Source: Deltaproteobacteria bacterium
GTDB taxonomy: Bacteria; Desulfobacterota; DSM-4660; Desulfatiglandales; HGW-15
Assembly (NCBI GenBank): GCA_016932115.1
Contig: JAFGDM010000075.1
Coordinates: 1-38,654 of the forward strand
DNA length: 38,654 nt
Direction of reading: 5' to 3'
Shown here: positions 24,069-32,218 of the stretch, piece by piece
How positions within the stretch are numbered: the stretch's first letter is position 1
Layout of the letters: each line of letters opens with the position of its first letter
Notes under the pieces: model-generated
The model's input: the letters and a program-made list of their open reading frames with translations, nothing else
The model's database searches: none
What the model was told of the DNA's origin: nothing
Program-made: the position numbers and the translations under genes

Positions 24069-25071
24069 GATCGCCACCGGCGTTCCGGCCTTTGCCATAA
24101 CTGCTGAATCCTTCCTTGAGCGCACGAACAACGCCCACTAAACCTTCTCTCATGAAACGGATGGTCAAAATCAGCAGGAATCCGTAAAGCACCAGCCGGA
24201 TGTCCATTCTGAAAAAATCCTCCAAAGTTCTGAGCCACTCGGAAAGAAGACTCAGCAGAACAGCACCCAGAATCGGCCCGGCCGTGGTACCCAACCCGCC
24301 GATCATGGTCATCGTCAATGTGTCGAAGGTCACATGCAAAGACATTGTATCGGGACTGACAAGGCGTGTGAAATGAGCGAAAAGCCCGCCCGCCATACCG
24401 GCGAAAAACGCACTGATGGTAAAAACCGCCAGCTTATACTGGGATGTATGAATCCCGATGCTCTGAGCGCCCTGCTCGTCATCACGAAGAGCCTGCAAGC
24501 TTACACCAAATTCGGAATGAGTGAATCGCAGCATGCAGAAATAGGTGAACACAACCGCCGCCAGGACGACGTAATAATAATCGCGTTCGAAATAGAACTC
24601 CATCCCCCAGCTGCCTAATCTGATTGGAGTGAGCAAGGGAATTCCGGATAGGCCCAGAGACCCCCTGGTCAGATCAACCCAGTTGACGGCTACAAGCCTG
24701 AGAATCTCGGCAAATCCGATGGTGGTAATCGCCAGGTAGGGCCCGGAGAGCCGCAACGCCGGAAACCCTAGCAGGAATCCGAAAAATCCGGCAATGACGC
24801 CGCCGCCAAGCAATCCGAACCATGGTGAAACGCCCAGTTTCATGGCCAAAAGGGCGCTTGAATAGGCGCCGATCCCAAAAAAAGCTGCGTGACCCAGGTT
24901 AAGTTGGCCGCTATATCCGGCCAAGAGGTTCCAGCTCATCGTCATGATCGTATAAATTCCCGCCATAACGACGATATGCAGGAAATAACGTTCCTGTACA
25001 ACCTGAGGCAGGATGAGCAAGGCCGCGACCACCGCGACGGATCTAAGGCGATGTTTCAGTCGCTTGCTCAT
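24061..25071 (-). CDS. livM: LIV-type ABC transporter permease LivM (set 2)
   Basis: A 336-residue polytopic permease with the hallmark SWNLLAGYSGQLNLGHAAFF stretch, GAYSSALL and TMIGGLGTTAGPILGA near the ATPase contact. It has roughly nine hydrophobic helices. Its ATG overlaps the livH stop (ATGA) with GGAGG upstream, and its end overlaps livG. The C-terminal tail is Gly- and charge-rich. Confidence 0.95.
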   Translation of the reverse strand: MSKRLKHRLRSVAVVAALLILPQVVQERYFLHIVVMAGIYTIMTMSWNLLAGYSGQLNLGHAAFFGIGAYSSALLAMKLGVSPWFGLLGGGVIAGFFGFLLGFPALRLSGPYLAITTIGFAEILRLVAVNWVDLTRGSLGLSGIPLLTPIRLGSWGMEFYFERDYYYVVLAAVVFTYFCMLRFTHSEFGVSLQALRDDEQGAQSIGIHTSQYKLAVFTISAFFAGMAGGLFAHFTRLVSPDTMSLHVTFDTLTMTMIGGLGTTAGPILGAVLLSLLSEWLRTLEDFFRMDIRLVLYGFLLILTIRFMREGLVGVVRALKEGFSSYGKGRNAGGDHD

Positions 25072-25949
25072 GTTCCCTCCTTGGCGCCGAAAAGCCCCCG
25101 AGGTCGAAGCAAAAGGACTAAAATGATGATGAAGAAACCTATCGCATGCTGATATTCCATGGCCAGATAATTCCCCCCGAGGGATTCAGCGATACCCAGA
25201 ATAAATCCGCCGAAAATGGCGCCGCGAATGTTGCCCATTCCTCCTAGGATGGTGACCACAAATGCTTTCAAAGTGGGCATCGCACCCATAAGAGGATGAA
25301 CGGCGAAGGTGGTACCATAGAGAACCCCGGCCACTCCGGCCAAGGCTGCTCCAACCCAGAAGGTGAGAGTGTAAATCAGGTTGATGTCGACACCCATGAG
25401 CTGCGCGGCAAAACGGTTCTGACTGGTGGCCCTTATAGCAACTCCCAGTTTACTCCGGTTGAGGAAGATCTGGAGTGCCCCGATTGCGATGCAAGAGAAG
25501 CCGAAGCAGAAGACTCGCAGCACGCTGGTTGAAACACCGCCTATATGAACGGTGGCGCCCTTAAAAGGATCGGAAATCATCTGGGGTGTGGCGCCAAAAA
25601 AGAGCTGGGCCAAGTTCTCCAAAAGAATGAACAGCCCGATGGAGACCATAATGATATCGATGTCGGTCCAGCGTCCGATAAGGGGTCGAAAAATCAAGCG
25701 CTCCGTTACGATACCCAGTATTCCCACAACGGCGGCAGCGGCAATGATGGAACCCACCCAGCCCATCCACCCGGGGACCCAGGCCATTAGGAATACCGCT
25801 GTGTAAGCCCCAACCATGGAATAATCGCCATGAGCGAAATTGCTGATCTTCATGACCCCGAAGATCATGGTCAACCCGATGGCGATTAGGCTGTAAATAC
25901 TTCCTATGATCAGGCCGTTTAGGGTTTGCTGCAAAAACAGCGATTCCAT
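25068..25949 (-). CDS. livH: LIV-type ABC transporter permease LivH (set 2)
   Basis: A 293-residue permease. NGLIIGSIYSLIAIGLTMIF near the N-terminus, then GVMKISNFAHGDYSM, GVAIRATSQNRFAAQLMGV and VTILGGMGNIRGAIFGG identify LivH. About eight membrane helices. It starts 35 bases after its binding-protein gene, with AAAGG upstream; no stem-loop lies in this gap, unlike set 1. Confidence 0.95.
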   Translation of the reverse strand: MESLFLQQTLNGLIIGSIYSLIAIGLTMIFGVMKISNFAHGDYSMVGAYTAVFLMAWVPGWMGWVGSIIAAAAVVGILGIVTERLIFRPLIGRWTDIDIIMVSIGLFILLENLAQLFFGATPQMISDPFKGATVHIGGVSTSVLRVFCFGFSCIAIGALQIFLNRSKLGVAIRATSQNRFAAQLMGVDINLIYTLTFWVGAALAGVAGVLYGTTFAVHPLMGAMPTLKAFVVTILGGMGNIRGAIFGGFILGIAESLGGNYLAMEYQHAIGFFIIILVLLLRPRGLFGAKEGT

Positions 25950-25984
25950 GTCAAAAGCCTTTCAACATTCTTTTCCCGTAACAA

Positions 25985-27211
25985 TTACTTGCACCGGCGC
26001 TGATCCCACGGTTTGGGTGTTTGATATTCGGCTGCAGCCCGTTCCGCCGGATATATGATCTGGGTGTCGGCCTTACAGTTGTTATCAAGTTGCACCTGCA
26101 CCGGAGAAGGGAAGACAGTGTCGACCTGGCCGGTTTTGTCGAATCGGATGAGACCCTGGGAGAGCTTCATATTCGTTGCCGCCAGAGAGTCCCGGATCTT
26201 TTTACGGTCTGCGGCCAAATTTCCCGTCGGCTTGCCGGCGCGCTCGACAGCATCCAGAATCACCTGGAGGTTGTCATACCCCTGACTGGAAAAAATGCCG
26301 GGCCTGCTCCCTGGAAACTTCGCCTGATAGGCATTGACAAAAGCCGCCGTAACCGGGTCTTTCATGGCCTTTGTCGGTTCAAGAGAAGATCCCATGGCGT
26401 ACTCGCTGACCGGACCTGTCATCTCGAAGTAGGCCTGCGTGAACTGTCCCCCGACGCCGATCCACTGGGTGACGAAATTCAGTTCCTTGGCCTGTTTCTG
26501 GATAAGTGCGGCTTCAGTTGTTGAAGCGATGTTGAAAACCACATCCGGAGTTTTGTCTTTAAGTTTTGAGATGGCCGCCGTGAAATCGGTGCTGCCGATC
26601 TCGAAGTAGAGTCGATCCAGCACCTGAGCCCCGATCTTCTCGCACTGGGCCTCCCAAATTTTCTGACCGTCCCTGCCGTAATCCGAATTTTCCATGAAAA
26701 AGGCAACCCTCTTAGGGCGCTTCACTTTCGCAAGCCATTCATTGATTCCCTCCAGAAACTGTGGGCTATTCGGGCTGGTCCGGAAGACAAAATCATAGCC
26801 GCGGTTGGTAATCGTCGGGCTGATGGCAATGGCCACCACGTTGGGGCAGCCTTCGTAGTGACAGAACTCGCTGGTAGCGATGTTGACGCTGGAGGCGTAA
26901 CCTCCGCCCACAACCAGAACGTTGTCCCGAGTGACGAGTTTCTTGACTGCAGCCAGACCCTTGTCAGGCTTGGCTTCGGTGTCACCGAAAATTAATTCGA
27001 TCTGCTGCCCGAAGAGACCGCCTTTGGCGTTCACCTCATCCAGTGCCAACTCCATGCCTTTTTTCATTTCACCGGCGTTGAAGGCAAGCGAACCGGTAAA
27101 TGGGCCAAGAATGCCGATCTTAACCGTAGCCGAGCCTAAAGCCGGCATTACCAAAGCCGAAATCATCGCCAGACAGGCGGCAACCAAAATCAAACGCGTT
27201 CTTGTTTTCAT
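25985..27211 (-). CDS. LIV-type ABC transporter substrate-binding protein (set 2)
   Basis: A 408-residue periplasmic binding protein. The signal peptide (MKTRTRL, hydrophobic core, cleavage near ALGSA) leads into TVKIGILGPFTGSLAFNAGE, the usual start of a HAAT-family receptor. VNAKGGLFGQQIEL and FMENSDYGRDGQK are typical. The ATG at 27211 has GAGGAGGG upstream. Extra Cys pairs (HYEGC region, and CK at the C-terminus) could form disulfides. It lies 74 bases after the M20 deacylase gene, so its ligand may be the substrate of the enzymes encoded upstream. Confidence 0.93.
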   Translation of the reverse strand: MKTRTRLILVAACLAMISALVMPALGSATVKIGILGPFTGSLAFNAGEMKKGMELALDEVNAKGGLFGQQIELIFGDTEAKPDKGLAAVKKLVTRDNVLVVGGGYASSVNIATSEFCHYEGCPNVVAIAISPTITNRGYDFVFRTSPNSPQFLEGINEWLAKVKRPKRVAFFMENSDYGRDGQKIWEAQCEKIGAQVLDRLYFEIGSTDFTAAISKLKDKTPDVVFNIASTTEAALIQKQAKELNFVTQWIGVGGQFTQAYFEMTGPVSEYAMGSSLEPTKAMKDPVTAAFVNAYQAKFPGSRPGIFSSQGYDNLQVILDAVERAGKPTGNLAADRKKIRDSLAATNMKLSQGLIRFDKTGQVDTVFPSPVQVQLDNNCKADTQIIYPAERAAAEYQTPKPWDQRRCK

Positions 27212-27285
27212 CCTATTACCCTCCTCAAGGTTAAAGTTGATTTCAAAAAACCTGAAAACTCCGCCACAGCCGACTTGATGGCATT

Positions 27286-28551
27286 TCATTCAAATGACTT
27301 ACACCAGCGCAAGAGAAAAAGAGCATAAACCTTGGCCGTATGAACAATGCTGTCAATATTCACACATTCGTTTTCAGCGTGGATCCTTTTCGCTACCGGA
27401 CCAAAACAGGTAGCTTGCCCTTGACCAAAATGAACAAAGGTTCTTAAGTCTGTTGTTGCCGTAGAAACGAAATCCTCAGGTAACCTTCCGCTCAAATCGT
27501 GCTGACAACTTCCAAGCACCTTCAGTGCGGGCAGATCCCGACTGATAGAGTGCCCTTCGGATCGAAATCCGTAAAAATCGATGCGAGGTGGATTCTTGGA
27601 GAGCCATGCATCGGCGGAGGAGGCCTCGGCAATGGTCTTCTCCAACATGTTACGTATTTCGGGATAAGCTATGTCGGGCGTAAAGCCAAGCCGGCAGTGA
27701 AACTCCGCAAAGGCCGGTACCGTTGAAGGCCAGTCGCCTCCCTTGATAATCCCGATGTTGAGATTGGCCGGATGACGTGAGCCGGAAAATGCGGGATGTA
27801 CTTTCCGGTTCAGATTTTCCTCGAGATTTCGGAGAGCTTTGAATAGAGGAAAGCACTTTTCAATTGCATTGACCCCGCCCTGCGCGTCCAGAACATGCAT
27901 GGGCACTCCGTTCAGGGTCACCTTAAACCACACGACCCCGACCTGGGCGGTGAGAATTGTGGGGCCGAAAGGTTCCGGTATCAGGACCGCGTCCGCGTCG
28001 ACCCCGGCATTGAGGCATGCCAGTGCTCCATTGCCCGAACATTCTTCCTCGATCACGGTTTCCAGAAAGACGGCCGCTCTAAGTCCAAACCCGGCTGCAT
28101 CTACGGCTTTAAGCGCGTAGGTCATGGCGGCAACACCGGACTTCATGTCCCCGGAGCCCCTCCCGAAAAGCCATCCTTCACTTTCAAAAGGTTCAAAAGG
28201 GTCCCGATCCCAGCGCTCGAGCGGCTCGGGACTCACCACGTCCAGGTGGCCGTTGAAAAGGGCGCTTTTCCCGCCTTCCCGGTCGGCCGGTCGATGGGCC
28301 ACGATGTTGTATCGTCCTTCGTATCCCCATGGCACGGGCCCGAAACCAGGGTGTTCACGTAGAAGCTCCGGGTCGATGAAAATACGGCGGTGGGTGAACC
28401 CAAGCTTGGTCAGTTCTGCTTCCATGACCTCTAGAGCGGATGCCTCGTTTCCAAGCGTGCTCGGCTGTGCAACCAAGCGCTTTGTCAGATCCACGATTTC
28501 CGGAACCAAGGATTCGACGGATCCTATGAGCTTCTCTTCCTGGCTATTCAT
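27286..28551 (-). CDS. M20-family metallo-deacylase (ArgE/DapE type)
   Basis: A cytoplasmic zinc amidohydrolase of about 421 residues, of the family that holds acetylornithine deacetylase, succinyl-diaminopimelate desuccinylase and N-carbamoyl amino acid hydrolases. The first ligand motif FNGHLDVVSP, the GRGSGDMKSG Asp, the catalytic EEECSGNGAL and a late HAENECVNID with the last His are visible. The dimerisation lid lies between. The start is uncertain: ATG at 28551 gives a normal N-terminus but has no clear ribosome binding site; a TTG at 28662 would add 37 residues that do not look conserved. It is co-oriented between the carbamoyltransferase and LIV set 2. The exact acyl group is unknown. 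Confidence 0.88.
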   Translation of the reverse strand: MNSQEEKLIGSVESLVPEIVDLTKRLVAQPSTLGNEASALEVMEAELTKLGFTHRRIFIDPELLREHPGFGPVPWGYEGRYNIVAHRPADREGGKSALFNGHLDVVSPEPLERWDRDPFEPFESEGWLFGRGSGDMKSGVAAMTYALKAVDAAGFGLRAAVFLETVIEEECSGNGALACLNAGVDADAVLIPEPFGPTILTAQVGVVWFKVTLNGVPMHVLDAQGGVNAIEKCFPLFKALRNLEENLNRKVHPAFSGSRHPANLNIGIIKGGDWPSTVPAFAEFHCRLGFTPDIAYPEIRNMLEKTIAEASSADAWLSKNPPRIDFYGFRSEGHSISRDLPALKVLGSCQHDLSGRLPEDFVSTATTDLRTFVHFGQGQATCFGPVAKRIHAENECVNIDSIVHTAKVYALFLLRWCKSFE

Positions 28552-28728
28552 TTGTTTGGACGGATCAAAACATTCTTTATGGTTTCTATCTGTTGGATCA
28601 CTTCTCTTCCCGATTTCCCGGGCGGAGAATAGCGTCTTCTCCTCGAATGCTTCAACTGTCAAGTTTTCTCATGACCGCCTGCCTGAATTCCTAACACCGA
28701 TGGAACAAGGCCGGGCTATGAGTAGAAG

Positions 28729-29673
28729 TTATGAACAGAACAAAGCCAGTACTGCCTTCTCAGTGTGCATACGGTTCTCCGCTTCATCGTAATAGGCTGA
28801 ATTGGGCCCTTCGAAAATCGCCTCGGTGGCCTCGATTCCCGGGTACCCCGGGCCGCAGTGCATGAAAACATAGTCGGGCTTGGCCTCCTTTACCGCGTTT
28901 TCGTTGATCTGGTAAGGAGCAAAATCCTTTTTGCGCTTCTCCTTTTCTGCATCGTGAGCCATGCTAAAAAACACGTTGGCCACCACTACGTCTGCGCCGT
29001 CCATCGCCTCCGCAAGATTTCGGGTCAAAATCATTTTGCTCCCCCCTGCCGCCGCGTGCTCTTTGGCAAACTTGAGAATATCCGGGTGAGGGTCATAGCC
29101 CTCCGGAAATGCCATGTACATATCCATGCCCATGATGCTGCATCCAACCATAAGCGAATGGCAAACATTCCAGGGGTCTCCGGACCAGGCGACCTTTAGG
29201 TTGTCGAGTCTCCCTTTTTTCTCCCAGATGGTAAGCAAGTCGGCCAAGCCCTGGCACGGGTGCGTGAAATCGGAACAGGCGTTGATCACGGGATGTTTCA
29301 TGTACTCCGCAAAGAGGTTCAAGGTTTTTTGGCCTGTGCCCGAAGCAGGTCGAATAAACAACCCGTCGTAATAGCGGTCCAACACCCGGGCAGTATCCCT
29401 AAGGGATTCGCCCCTGGAAAGCTGCAGTTCATCGGGCCTCATGTAAATAGCTTGGGCGCCCAGATGAGCGGCCGCCACCTGGAAGGAATTCCTGGTGCGT
29501 GTCGAGGGCTTTTCAAAAAGAGCCCCAAAGGTTTTTCCCTTCAGGAATTCATGGGGCTCTTTCATGGCCAGTTTCATCTTCAAGTCGTAAGAAACTCGGA
29601 TCATGTCCCGGATGTCTTCCCGGGTAAAATCCATAAGGGTCAGGAAGTCCTTTCCACGAAATCTGTCAATCAT
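28729..29673 (-). CDS. Divergent ornithine/aspartate-type carbamoyltransferase
   Basis: A 314-residue carbamoyltransferase. The carbamoyl-phosphate loop FEKPSTRTRNSF (Ser57-Thr60), HPCQ (138-141) and the C-terminal DEAENRMHTEKA match the OTC family. The amino-acid side differs: the OTC loop DxxxSMG reads NVFFSMAHD (Asn233 in place of the ornithine-binding Asp), and the HCLP motif reads HCGPGYPG (272-279, Leu replaced by Gly). The second substrate is therefore probably not plain ornithine, or the enzyme works in another direction. GGAG lies 7 bases before the ATG. It follows the aminotransferase by 171 bases on the same strand. Confidence 0.9.
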   Translation of the reverse strand: MIDRFRGKDFLTLMDFTREDIRDMIRVSYDLKMKLAMKEPHEFLKGKTFGALFEKPSTRTRNSFQVAAAHLGAQAIYMRPDELQLSRGESLRDTARVLDRYYDGLFIRPASGTGQKTLNLFAEYMKHPVINACSDFTHPCQGLADLLTIWEKKGRLDNLKVAWSGDPWNVCHSLMVGCSIMGMDMYMAFPEGYDPHPDILKFAKEHAAAGGSKMILTRNLAEAMDGADVVVANVFFSMAHDAEKEKRKKDFAPYQINENAVKEAKPDYVFMHCGPGYPGIEATEAIFEGPNSAYYDEAENRMHTEKAVLALFCS

Positions 29674-29844
29674 ATTAATCTCCTTCCACTGAACCTGCGT
29701 TCGCTTAATAAGATTGTGCGAAAAAAACTCTTTCTTTGCCTCAATTCTTTAACACGTGCGCGTGAGACGGTTCCAGAATAAAGAACGCCCTCCGATCCTG
29801 GAAGACTTAACGCGCACCTGCGGGCGGGGCGGTGAGGCTATCTA

Positions 29845-31155
29845 TTAAAGTTTTAGCGATGCCAAGCCTTCTTCCAAAATGCTCAATCCAGTTTCTAACT
29901 GATCATCGGTAATGACAAGCGGCATTAGGATTCGGACCACGTTGCTTAAATTACCACACACCAGAATGAGAAGCCCTCGCTCCACGCAAAATTTTGCCAC
30001 TTCCTTGGCTTGGTCCGGAGCAGGATCTTTTCGCTCCCTGTCCTTTACCAGCTCCATCGCCAGCATGGGTCCCAGCCCGCGGACATCGCCGACAATTTCA
30101 TATTTTTCCTTGAAAGCGTCCAAACGCGATTTTACCTTCCGGCCGAGGGCTTCAGCTCTTTCAAGAAGGTTCTCCTCCTCGAAAATCTCCAGCACCGCCA
30201 GGGCCGCTCTGCAGGACACCGGGTTCCCTCCGTAGGTTCCCCCGATGCCGAAAGGGTGGATGCTGTCCATCAGCTCTTTTCTTCCCACTACCCCGCTCAG
30301 GGGCATTCCGGCAGCCAGACTCTTGGCAACCACGGTGAAATCGGCCTCCACGTCGTAGTGCTCCATGGCAAACATTTTGCCGGTCCTCCCCATACCTGTT
30401 TGAACCTCATCACTGATAAACAGGATATCGTTCTCCCTGCAAATCGCGAAGAGTTTCTTAAAATATTCCGGCGGAGGGGCGATAAATCCGCCTTCGCCCT
30501 GAACGGGTTCAGCGATCACCGCTGCCACCATTTCCGGCGCAACATGATTGACGAAAAACGTTTTGAGGTGATCGGCGCATGCCACCTGACAAGAGGGGTA
30601 TTCCAGGCAGAAGGGACACCGGTAGCAATAAGCAAACGGCATGCGATAAACTTCCGGCGCAAACGGGCCGAATCCGAATTTGTAAGGCTTGACTTTGCTC
30701 GTCAAGGTCATGGTCAGCAACGTCCGGCCGTGATAGGCATTCTCAAAGGCGATGATGCCCGCTTTCTTGCTTGCATACCGGGCGATCTTCACGGCGTTTT
30801 CGACGGCCTCGGCTCCGCTGTTGACAAAGAGAACAGATTTAGCAAACTTGCCCGGAACGAGGTTGCACAACTTTTCCGCCAACTCAACGGGTGCCGCATA
30901 GGGGGCAACCATAAAGCAGGTGTGGGTGAATTTTTCGGCCTGGTCCTTGATGGCCGCCACCACCTTGGGGTGGCTATGGCCTACGTTCATTACGGCGATA
31001 CCCCCTGTGAAATCGATGTAATTTTTACCTTCCACATCGGTGATGACCGCCCCCCTGGCCGAGGCTACATAAACGGCATTCCCGCTGCCATGCCCCGCCG
31101 GAATAGCGTTCTCACGACGCTTTTGAAGATCGGCATTGCTCAACGTTTTTTTCAT
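29845..31155 (-). CDS. Class III PLP aminotransferase (4-aminobutyrate transaminase-like)
   Basis: A 436-residue fold-type I PLP enzyme that moves the amino group of an omega-amino acid to an oxo acid. It shows NSGAEAVE (phosphate contact, 112-119), the FENAYHGRT segment, EPVQGEGG, SDEVQTGMGRTG with Asp249 contacting the pyridine nitrogen, and the Schiff-base Lys278 in VVAKSLAAGMPLSG. A Cys-rich stretch (Cys177, 180, 183, 189, 193) marks the subgroup that holds bacterial and archaeal GabT-like and omega-amino acid enzymes. ACGGAG lies 8 bases before the ATG. It is the first gene after the sigma54 promoter. GABA, 5-aminovalerate, ornithine or lysine are possible donors. Confidence 0.9.
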   Translation of the reverse strand: MKKTLSNADLQKRRENAIPAGHGSGNAVYVASARGAVITDVEGKNYIDFTGGIAVMNVGHSHPKVVAAIKDQAEKFTHTCFMVAPYAAPVELAEKLCNLVPGKFAKSVLFVNSGAEAVENAVKIARYASKKAGIIAFENAYHGRTLLTMTLTSKVKPYKFGFGPFAPEVYRMPFAYCYRCPFCLEYPSCQVACADHLKTFFVNHVAPEMVAAVIAEPVQGEGGFIAPPPEYFKKLFAICRENDILFISDEVQTGMGRTGKMFAMEHYDVEADFTVVAKSLAAGMPLSGVVGRKELMDSIHPFGIGGTYGGNPVSCRAALAVLEIFEEENLLERAEALGRKVKSRLDAFKEKYEIVGDVRGLGPMLAMELVKDRERKDPAPDQAKEVAKFCVERGLLILVCGNLSNVVRILMPLVITDDQLETGLSILEEGLASLKL

Positions 31156-31295
31156 GATGGATCTCCGTAATCTATGGCAATGGGTTTCGGAATTCTCGAC
31201 ACAAGACTATCGAGTCATCTAAAGGAGTTACCTGTCTAAAGGTTAAAAAGGGATGGGTTCTGTGACGGTTTCTGCTTCTGCCTTGTTTTTCACAC

Positions 31296-31311
31296 GGCAA
31301 GGTCCGTGCCA
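31296..31311 (-). promoter_or_regulatory. Sigma54 (RpoN) -24/-12 promoter
   Basis: Read on the minus strand the bases are TGGCACGGACCTTGCC, which matches the sigma54 consensus TGGCACG-N4-TTGC with GG and GC exactly 12 bases apart. It lies about 140 bases before the aminotransferase ATG on the same strand, with start of transcription near 31285. An enhancer-binding regulator would be required; none is encoded in the window. Confidence 0.82.
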
Positions 31312-31365
31312 CCTTCTCGTGGACAGGGATTTCTATAAATATTGCGAGATTGAAAGAAAATGACA

Positions 31366-31464
31366 CTTTTTATCAGACCTTTTTTGATTCAGTTATGTAT
31401 CACATGCGAGACTTATTTACCTATAAAAATTGACGGATCCGTAATCGGCAGCTTTTTATCTGTC
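31366..31464. promoter_or_regulatory. Paired repeats upstream of the sigma54 promoter (candidate activator sites)
   Basis: CTTTTTATCAGAC (31366-31378) and CTTTTTATCTGTC (31452-31464) differ at two positions and lie roughly 55 and 140 bases upstream of the -24 element, where enhancer-binding proteins usually bind. A 10-base palindrome ACGGATCCGT (31433-31442) lies between them, and TGCGAGA occurs twice (31343-31349, 31405-31411). The role is inferred from position. This fills most of the 330-base gap between the aminotransferase and tsaC genes. Confidence 0.35.
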
Positions 31465-31485
31465 ATTTCGCCCGCTGGGAGAAAT

Positions 31486-32115
31486 CTAAAGTAATGGTGC
31501 CAGGGCTTTTCGAGTGACCATACCCTCTCGCAGAATAACAGGTGGCGTAACGGCCACGTCAAGAACAGTAGAGCCTTTCCCTCCCGAGGTCTTACCGCCG
31601 TCGAGGATAAGATCTATTTGAGCGCCTAAGGCCTTGAGCACTTCTTCGGAGTTCGTGCACGGAGGCTCTCCGGTTATATTTGCCGACGTCCCTGTGATCG
31701 CCACGCCTGCAACTCTCGCAAGTTCCGTTGGGACGGGGTGGCTTGAAAGGCGAACGCCGATCTCGCCCGTTCCTCCGGTCAGCAAGCTTGGAAGAATGGG
31801 CCCGGCTTCGAAAACCATGGTAAGCCCCCCGGGCCAGAAAGTCTCCATTAGTTTACGGGCAACAGGAGGAATCCGCTTCACATAACGGCTGAGAGCCTCG
31901 CTTGAGGGGATCAAGATCAGGATGGGATGATCTTCCCGGCGTTTCTTGATCTGAAGGAGCCGCTCGATCGCTTCAACATTGAGAGCGTTGACGGCCAGGC
32001 CGTAAAAGGATTCGGTGGGCATGGCAACCACGCCGCCCGAAAGGACCACCTTACCTGCCTTCTTGATTACCTTTTCAAAATTCTTTTCATCGATCTTGAG
32101 CAAACGACAAGACAT
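31486..32115 (-). CDS. tsaC: Threonylcarbamoyl-AMP synthase (TsaC/Sua5/YrdC)
   Basis: TsaC makes threonylcarbamoyl-AMP from Thr, bicarbonate and ATP for the t6A37 modification of ANN-decoding tRNAs. The 209-residue protein consists of one YrdC domain: PTESFYGLAVNA (nucleotide-binding start), KKRREDHP (the KxR motif), WPGGLTMVF, IGVRLSSHP and TGTSANITGEPP (SxN motif). It lacks the extra C-terminal Sua5 domain. I chose the ATG at 32115; in-frame ATGs at 32139 and 32187 would add residues of no family character. It is followed by the aminotransferase operon's regulatory region. Confidence 0.95.
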   Translation of the reverse strand: MSCRLLKIDEKNFEKVIKKAGKVVLSGGVVAMPTESFYGLAVNALNVEAIERLLQIKKRREDHPILILIPSSEALSRYVKRIPPVARKLMETFWPGGLTMVFEAGPILPSLLTGGTGEIGVRLSSHPVPTELARVAGVAITGTSANITGEPPCTNSEEVLKALGAQIDLILDGGKTSGGKGSTVLDVAVTPPVILREGMVTRKALAPLL

Positions 32116-32163
32116 GAGGTAAACTCGAAAGTCAACCATAAAAAAAGACAAACCCTCTATCGC

Positions 32164-32218
32164 GAAAGCACGAAAATACAATGGCACGAAAAGAACACGA
32201 TTAGGCTTTCGTGCTTTC
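32164..32218. repeat. Inverted and direct repeats of a CACGAAA / TTTCGTG motif
   Basis: GAAAGCACGAAA (32164-32175) and TTTCGTGCTTTC (32207-32218) are perfect inverted copies. Further CACGAAAAG (32185) and TTTCGTGTTTTCGTG (32224-32238) copies make a cluster of the same heptamer in both orientations between tsaC and purE. It may fold as a long hairpin. No gene fits here. Confidence 0.65.

Noticed and set aside
28657-28662. TTGACA before the M20 deacylase as a -35 box
   Set aside because: No acceptable -10 lies 16-18 bases downstream.
30010-31170. 386-codon plus-strand open frame opposite the aminotransferase
   Set aside because: Antisense shadow of a clear PLP enzyme; no ribosome binding site or domain.
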